47,430 nt of DNA from Polaribacter sejongensis (GTDB lineage Bacteria; Bacteroidota; Bacteroidia; Flavobacteriales; Flavobacteriaceae), in assembly GCA_949545755.1 (NCBI GenBank), contig CATITK010000046.1:1-47430 (forward strand). The letters are read 5' to 3'. The notes below the pieces were generated by a model. It was given only the letters and a program-made list of their open reading frames with translations. It was not told where the DNA came from and ran no database searches. The position numbers and the translations under genes were made by a program. Below are positions 45,131 to 47,430 of the stretch, piece after piece; the first letter of the stretch is position 1; each line of letters begins with the position of its first letter.

Positions 45131-45284
45131 CCAACGGTTTGTGTATGATTAGTAGCGTATTTAATCAACGACTTTAGCAAATAAAAACTGAATAGAAAAT
45201 CCGTGAGCTTGCCTGCGGCAGGCAGGGACTTTCGCAAGTAAGCAAAAAGCCAGCAATAAAGTTTATACGGGTTAGCAAACGTTA
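45131..45284 (-). repeat. Structured intergenic repeat, copy 1 (attC-like candidate)
   Basis: Ends are inverted relatives: AACGGTTTGTGTAT at the left (45133-) and, on the opposite strand at the right, AACGTTTGCTAACCCGTATA. The right end overlaps the TAA stop of the 601-residue gene (TAACGTTTG). Inside are GCGTATTTAATCAACGACTT, TAGCAAATAAAAACTGAATA and GACTTTCGCAAGTAAGCAAA. A 15-base palindrome TGCCTGC-G-GCAGGCA is at about 45210-45224. I recall near-identical phrases in many marine flavobacterial genomes, next to unrelated genes. Confidence 0.55.
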
Positions 45285-47087
45285 TTTTACATTCACCATT
45301 TTCTTTTTTCCTTTTCCATAATAAATGGTATTACAATTGTTCGCTGTTGTAATGATGACTAGATTGTTTTCAATCTTACCTCCCCAACTATTTTTATAAA
45401 TAACGAATGCGTATTTATTATTTGAGATTTTATAAATCATACCTTTAACCTCTATGCCTCCCGTAATGGATGACTTCCATACGGTATGGACACTAGCAGT
45501 GGAAAAAGATTCTTTACCATCAGTACTACTCCAAACAGTTTTTTTATCATATAAACAGTTTGATTCATCGAAATTTTCAAGTATATAGGGTACTTTATCC
45601 TCTCCTATATAAAGCTTTGTTTTGTCTCTGCTAAGTTGAGCCTTAAATGCAGGAAGTTGTATTCCTGTCTTTCTATCTTTAAGTGTTATTGTGTAAAGAT
45701 AACTGCTTTCTTTTTTATATTCTACTCGGTACTTACTTTGATTTATCTTTCTCTCACCCCCTAGGTTGTTCCAAAAATAATAATAATCAAATAAGCCTCG
45801 AGAATTGATTTTATAATAAATATTATTACGTAAAAATCCTCCTTTCTCGGCTTCTTCTTTTTCTTTAAGTGCAGATGCTTCTTTTTTGGATGTTTTAACT
45901 TCATCTGCACTTATACCGTAGTGATTCTTTATGATGTTTTGAAATAGAATTTTTTTGGGATACATTCTTAAATTTTTATCATATCCTCCGTAATAATTCA
46001 CATGTTTTTTTAGTAAACCTATATAATTCTTAACCAAATTTTCAAGTTTATTACCTGCGTCAGCAAGGAAAGCATCTTTAGAAGGTACATTGGAGCCGCA
46101 AACCATTAGAAAATTTTGTAATGAAAATTCATTACTTAGATTGCCGTACCATATTTTCAATACTCTCCCTTTAGCAAAAGGCAACTTTGCTGTATATTCG
46201 TAATCAAGAAGAAAATAATCTTTTAACATCTCTAATCTTTTCTCTAATTCTTTGCCGTTTGCTTTCGGAAAAACAAGCGTAAATCCATCATCATTAGAAG
46301 ATATACCTTCTAACATCTCGACCAAACCTTTATTTAAGAGCAGCTGTTTTAGTTCTTCGTTCTCTGCCTCAGTATTTACTTTGCTAGAAAATTTTTTAGG
46401 CATCAGTAGATTATCTAAGGCATTAAAGTGGGGGCTTATTTTTTCTATTATTAATTTTTTTAACTCCTTGCTAAAACGATTCCTATACAATTCAGGATAC
46501 TTTTTTCCCCATTTTGAAAGAACATCAATTTCATAGTCATAAAACGAATAATATTTTGCTAATTTTTCTCCGAGTTCCCATCTTTTTTTTACCAAAGCAT
46601 TATAAACAGCTTCTTTATCTGCTTTTTTCTTTATCCCAACTTTTTTTAAATCAGATTTATATTCAGATTTAAACACTGTAAAGTCCACGATATCAGGGGT
46701 TACATTGTAGCCAATAAAGTTTCTAGCGTAGTATCTATCTACAATAAAATTGCCTACGGACATGTATTCTTGGAAGTTAATTTGATATGGATTATTGGCA
46801 GCCAATGAATTTTGACTTTCAATGGCATCACTAGCATAATAACTACCATCTATGATTGTGAAGCAATTAGGACAATCTTTTTTTGCTCTTACGAGTGATT
46901 TTTGTTTAAATTCTTCTGTGATTTCAGGCTCGGAATAAGAATGTACTTTATTATGTTCTTCTTTCAGCGGTTCTAGGAAATATTCTTTTGCAATTGGAGC
47001 ATTCTTTATTCGGCTAATATTTTGTGCTAATAACGACGACCCTCCTAAAAGAACGAAAAGAATTAAATAAGCGAATCCTTTTTTCAT
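45282..47087 (-). CDS. Unrecognised secreted protein (601 residues)
   Basis: An intact exported protein of unknown family. The signal peptide is at 1-22 (AYLILFVLLGGSSLLAQ). A Cys pair occurs in KKDCPNCFTIID (about residues 70-81), then a helical charged middle (about 120-400), an Ala/Lys/Glu-rich linker near 405-420 (KTSKKEASALKEKEEAEKGG) and a beta-rich C-terminal part with many Tyr and Trp residues. No T9SS sorting signal is visible at the C-terminus. The stop codon lies in the first bases of repeat copy 1. The gene may be a mobile cassette gene (inference). Confidence 0.7.
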   Translation of the reverse strand: MKKGFAYLILFVLLGGSSLLAQNISRIKNAPIAKEYFLEPLKEEHNKVHSYSEPEITEEFKQKSLVRAKKDCPNCFTIIDGSYYASDAIESQNSLAANNPYQINFQEYMSVGNFIVDRYYARNFIGYNVTPDIVDFTVFKSEYKSDLKKVGIKKKADKEAVYNALVKKRWELGEKLAKYYSFYDYEIDVLSKWGKKYPELYRNRFSKELKKLIIEKISPHFNALDNLLMPKKFSSKVNTEAENEELKQLLLNKGLVEMLEGISSNDDGFTLVFPKANGKELEKRLEMLKDYFLLDYEYTAKLPFAKGRVLKIWYGNLSNEFSLQNFLMVCGSNVPSKDAFLADAGNKLENLVKNYIGLLKKHVNYYGGYDKNLRMYPKKILFQNIIKNHYGISADEVKTSKKEASALKEKEEAEKGGFLRNNIYYKINSRGLFDYYYFWNNLGGERKINQSKYRVEYKKESSYLYTITLKDRKTGIQLPAFKAQLSRDKTKLYIGEDKVPYILENFDESNCLYDKKTVWSSTDGKESFSTASVHTVWKSSITGGIEVKGMIYKISNNKYAFVIYKNSWGGKIENNLVIITTANNCNTIYYGKGKKKMVNVK

Positions 47088-47255
47088 ATCTAAATAATTT
47101 ATTTTTTAATATTTGTTAATGATTTGCATAGAATTAGTTGTGTAAATTTAGTAAAAAAAATACTATTCCACATTGCAAGCAAAGGTTAATGAACGAGCAG
47201 TGTCGAATTTACATTCATTAACTTTTAAATAGCAAGATACTTAATAGAAACAAAA

Positions 47256-47283
47256 AACGGTTTGAGTCTCCACCCAAACCGTT
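47256..47283 (-). terminator. Terminator of the HchA-like gene
   Basis: AACGGTTTG (47256-47264) pairs with CAAACCGTT (47275-47283). On the minus strand the stem is followed by T6, 24 bases after the stop of the partial gene at the window edge. The rest of 47088-47307 shows nothing. Confidence 0.75.
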
Positions 47284-47307
47284 ATTACTTCTTATTGTAA
47301 GTAGTTT

Positions 47308-47430
47308 TTACTTCAATTCTTTCAATAATGTATTGGCTGCAAGTTTACCCAATTCATTAGAAGCTAAAGGGCTTGCACCTGTGATTAGTTTTCTGTCAAC
47401 ACAAACGGTTTTATCAGATTCTGTATTAAC
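47308..47430 (-). CDS. DJ-1/PfpI family protein, HchA-like (C-terminal fragment)
   Basis: The last 40 codons of a gene that continues past the window edge. The residues VCVDRKLITGASPLASNELG and then KLAANTLLKELK match the C-terminus of HchA-type glyoxalase III/DJ-1 proteins, where the conserved phrase is DRKLLTG-SP-A-N-LGKLAA. Expected roles in that family are methylglyoxal detoxification or protein deglycation and chaperone activity. The catalytic Cys lies outside the window. Confidence 0.75.
   Translation of the reverse strand, partial: VNTESDKTVCVDRKLITGASPLASNELGKLAANTLLKELK

Overview
The window is about 47 kb of low-GC DNA from a member of the Bacteroidota, most likely a marine flavobacterium of the Polaribacter/Tenacibaculum type (the genus is inference). 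Supporting signs are a type IX secretion (T9SS) C-terminal signal, a TonB-dependent receptor with a carboxypeptidase-regulatory-like N-domain, Rho with a long disordered insert, DUF4293, DUF2452 and DUF3098 proteins, absence of Shine-Dalgarno sequences, and repeated TAnnTTTG promoter boxes just upstream of starts.

Positions 1-18353 are mostly core genes: a SurA/PpiD-type foldase, rho, a DUF4293 membrane protein, a YfcE-like phosphodiesterase, truA, an ABC exporter, a Cys-cluster protein, then a minus-strand run ruvB - SulP transporter - persulfide dioxygenase - rhodanese lipoprotein, and a three-gene set of metallo-beta-lactamase-fold hydrolase, subtilisin-like lipoprotein and M1 metallopeptidase lipoprotein. 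Positions 18354-20438, beside a tRNA-Cys gene, form a small decayed zone: a 5'-truncated pseudogene with two nonsense codons, two related gene-tail remnants and one intact OB-fold membrane protein.

Positions 20439-36398 are again largely housekeeping: tRNA-Cys, a VOC protein, folB, DUF2452, a probable structured RNA element, glnS, a toxin-antitoxin pair framed by near-identical hairpins, a Tas-like aldo/keto reductase, pgk, holB, a MOSC protein, an enoyl-CoA hydratase, the c-di-AMP synthase dacA, a hybrid histidine kinase split by one in-frame stop, and the ftsX - DUF3098 - uppP - truB operon.

Positions 36399-47430 are accessory. A TonB-dependent receptor (frameshifted in an A6 run), a DUF5689 OB-fold lipoprotein and a divergent secreted endonuclease/exonuclease/phosphatase form a possible extracellular nucleic-acid or phosphodiester scavenging set, with methylmalonyl-CoA epimerase trailing in the same run. 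Next come a T9SS cargo protein paired with a tail-collar-domain protein, an alpha/beta hydrolase fused in frame to a lipoprotein, and an unrecognised 601-residue secreted protein. The last two genes are each followed directly by a copy of one structured repeat in the same orientation, which resembles the gene-plus-recombination-site layout of integron cassettes. The window ends inside a DJ-1/HchA-like gene.
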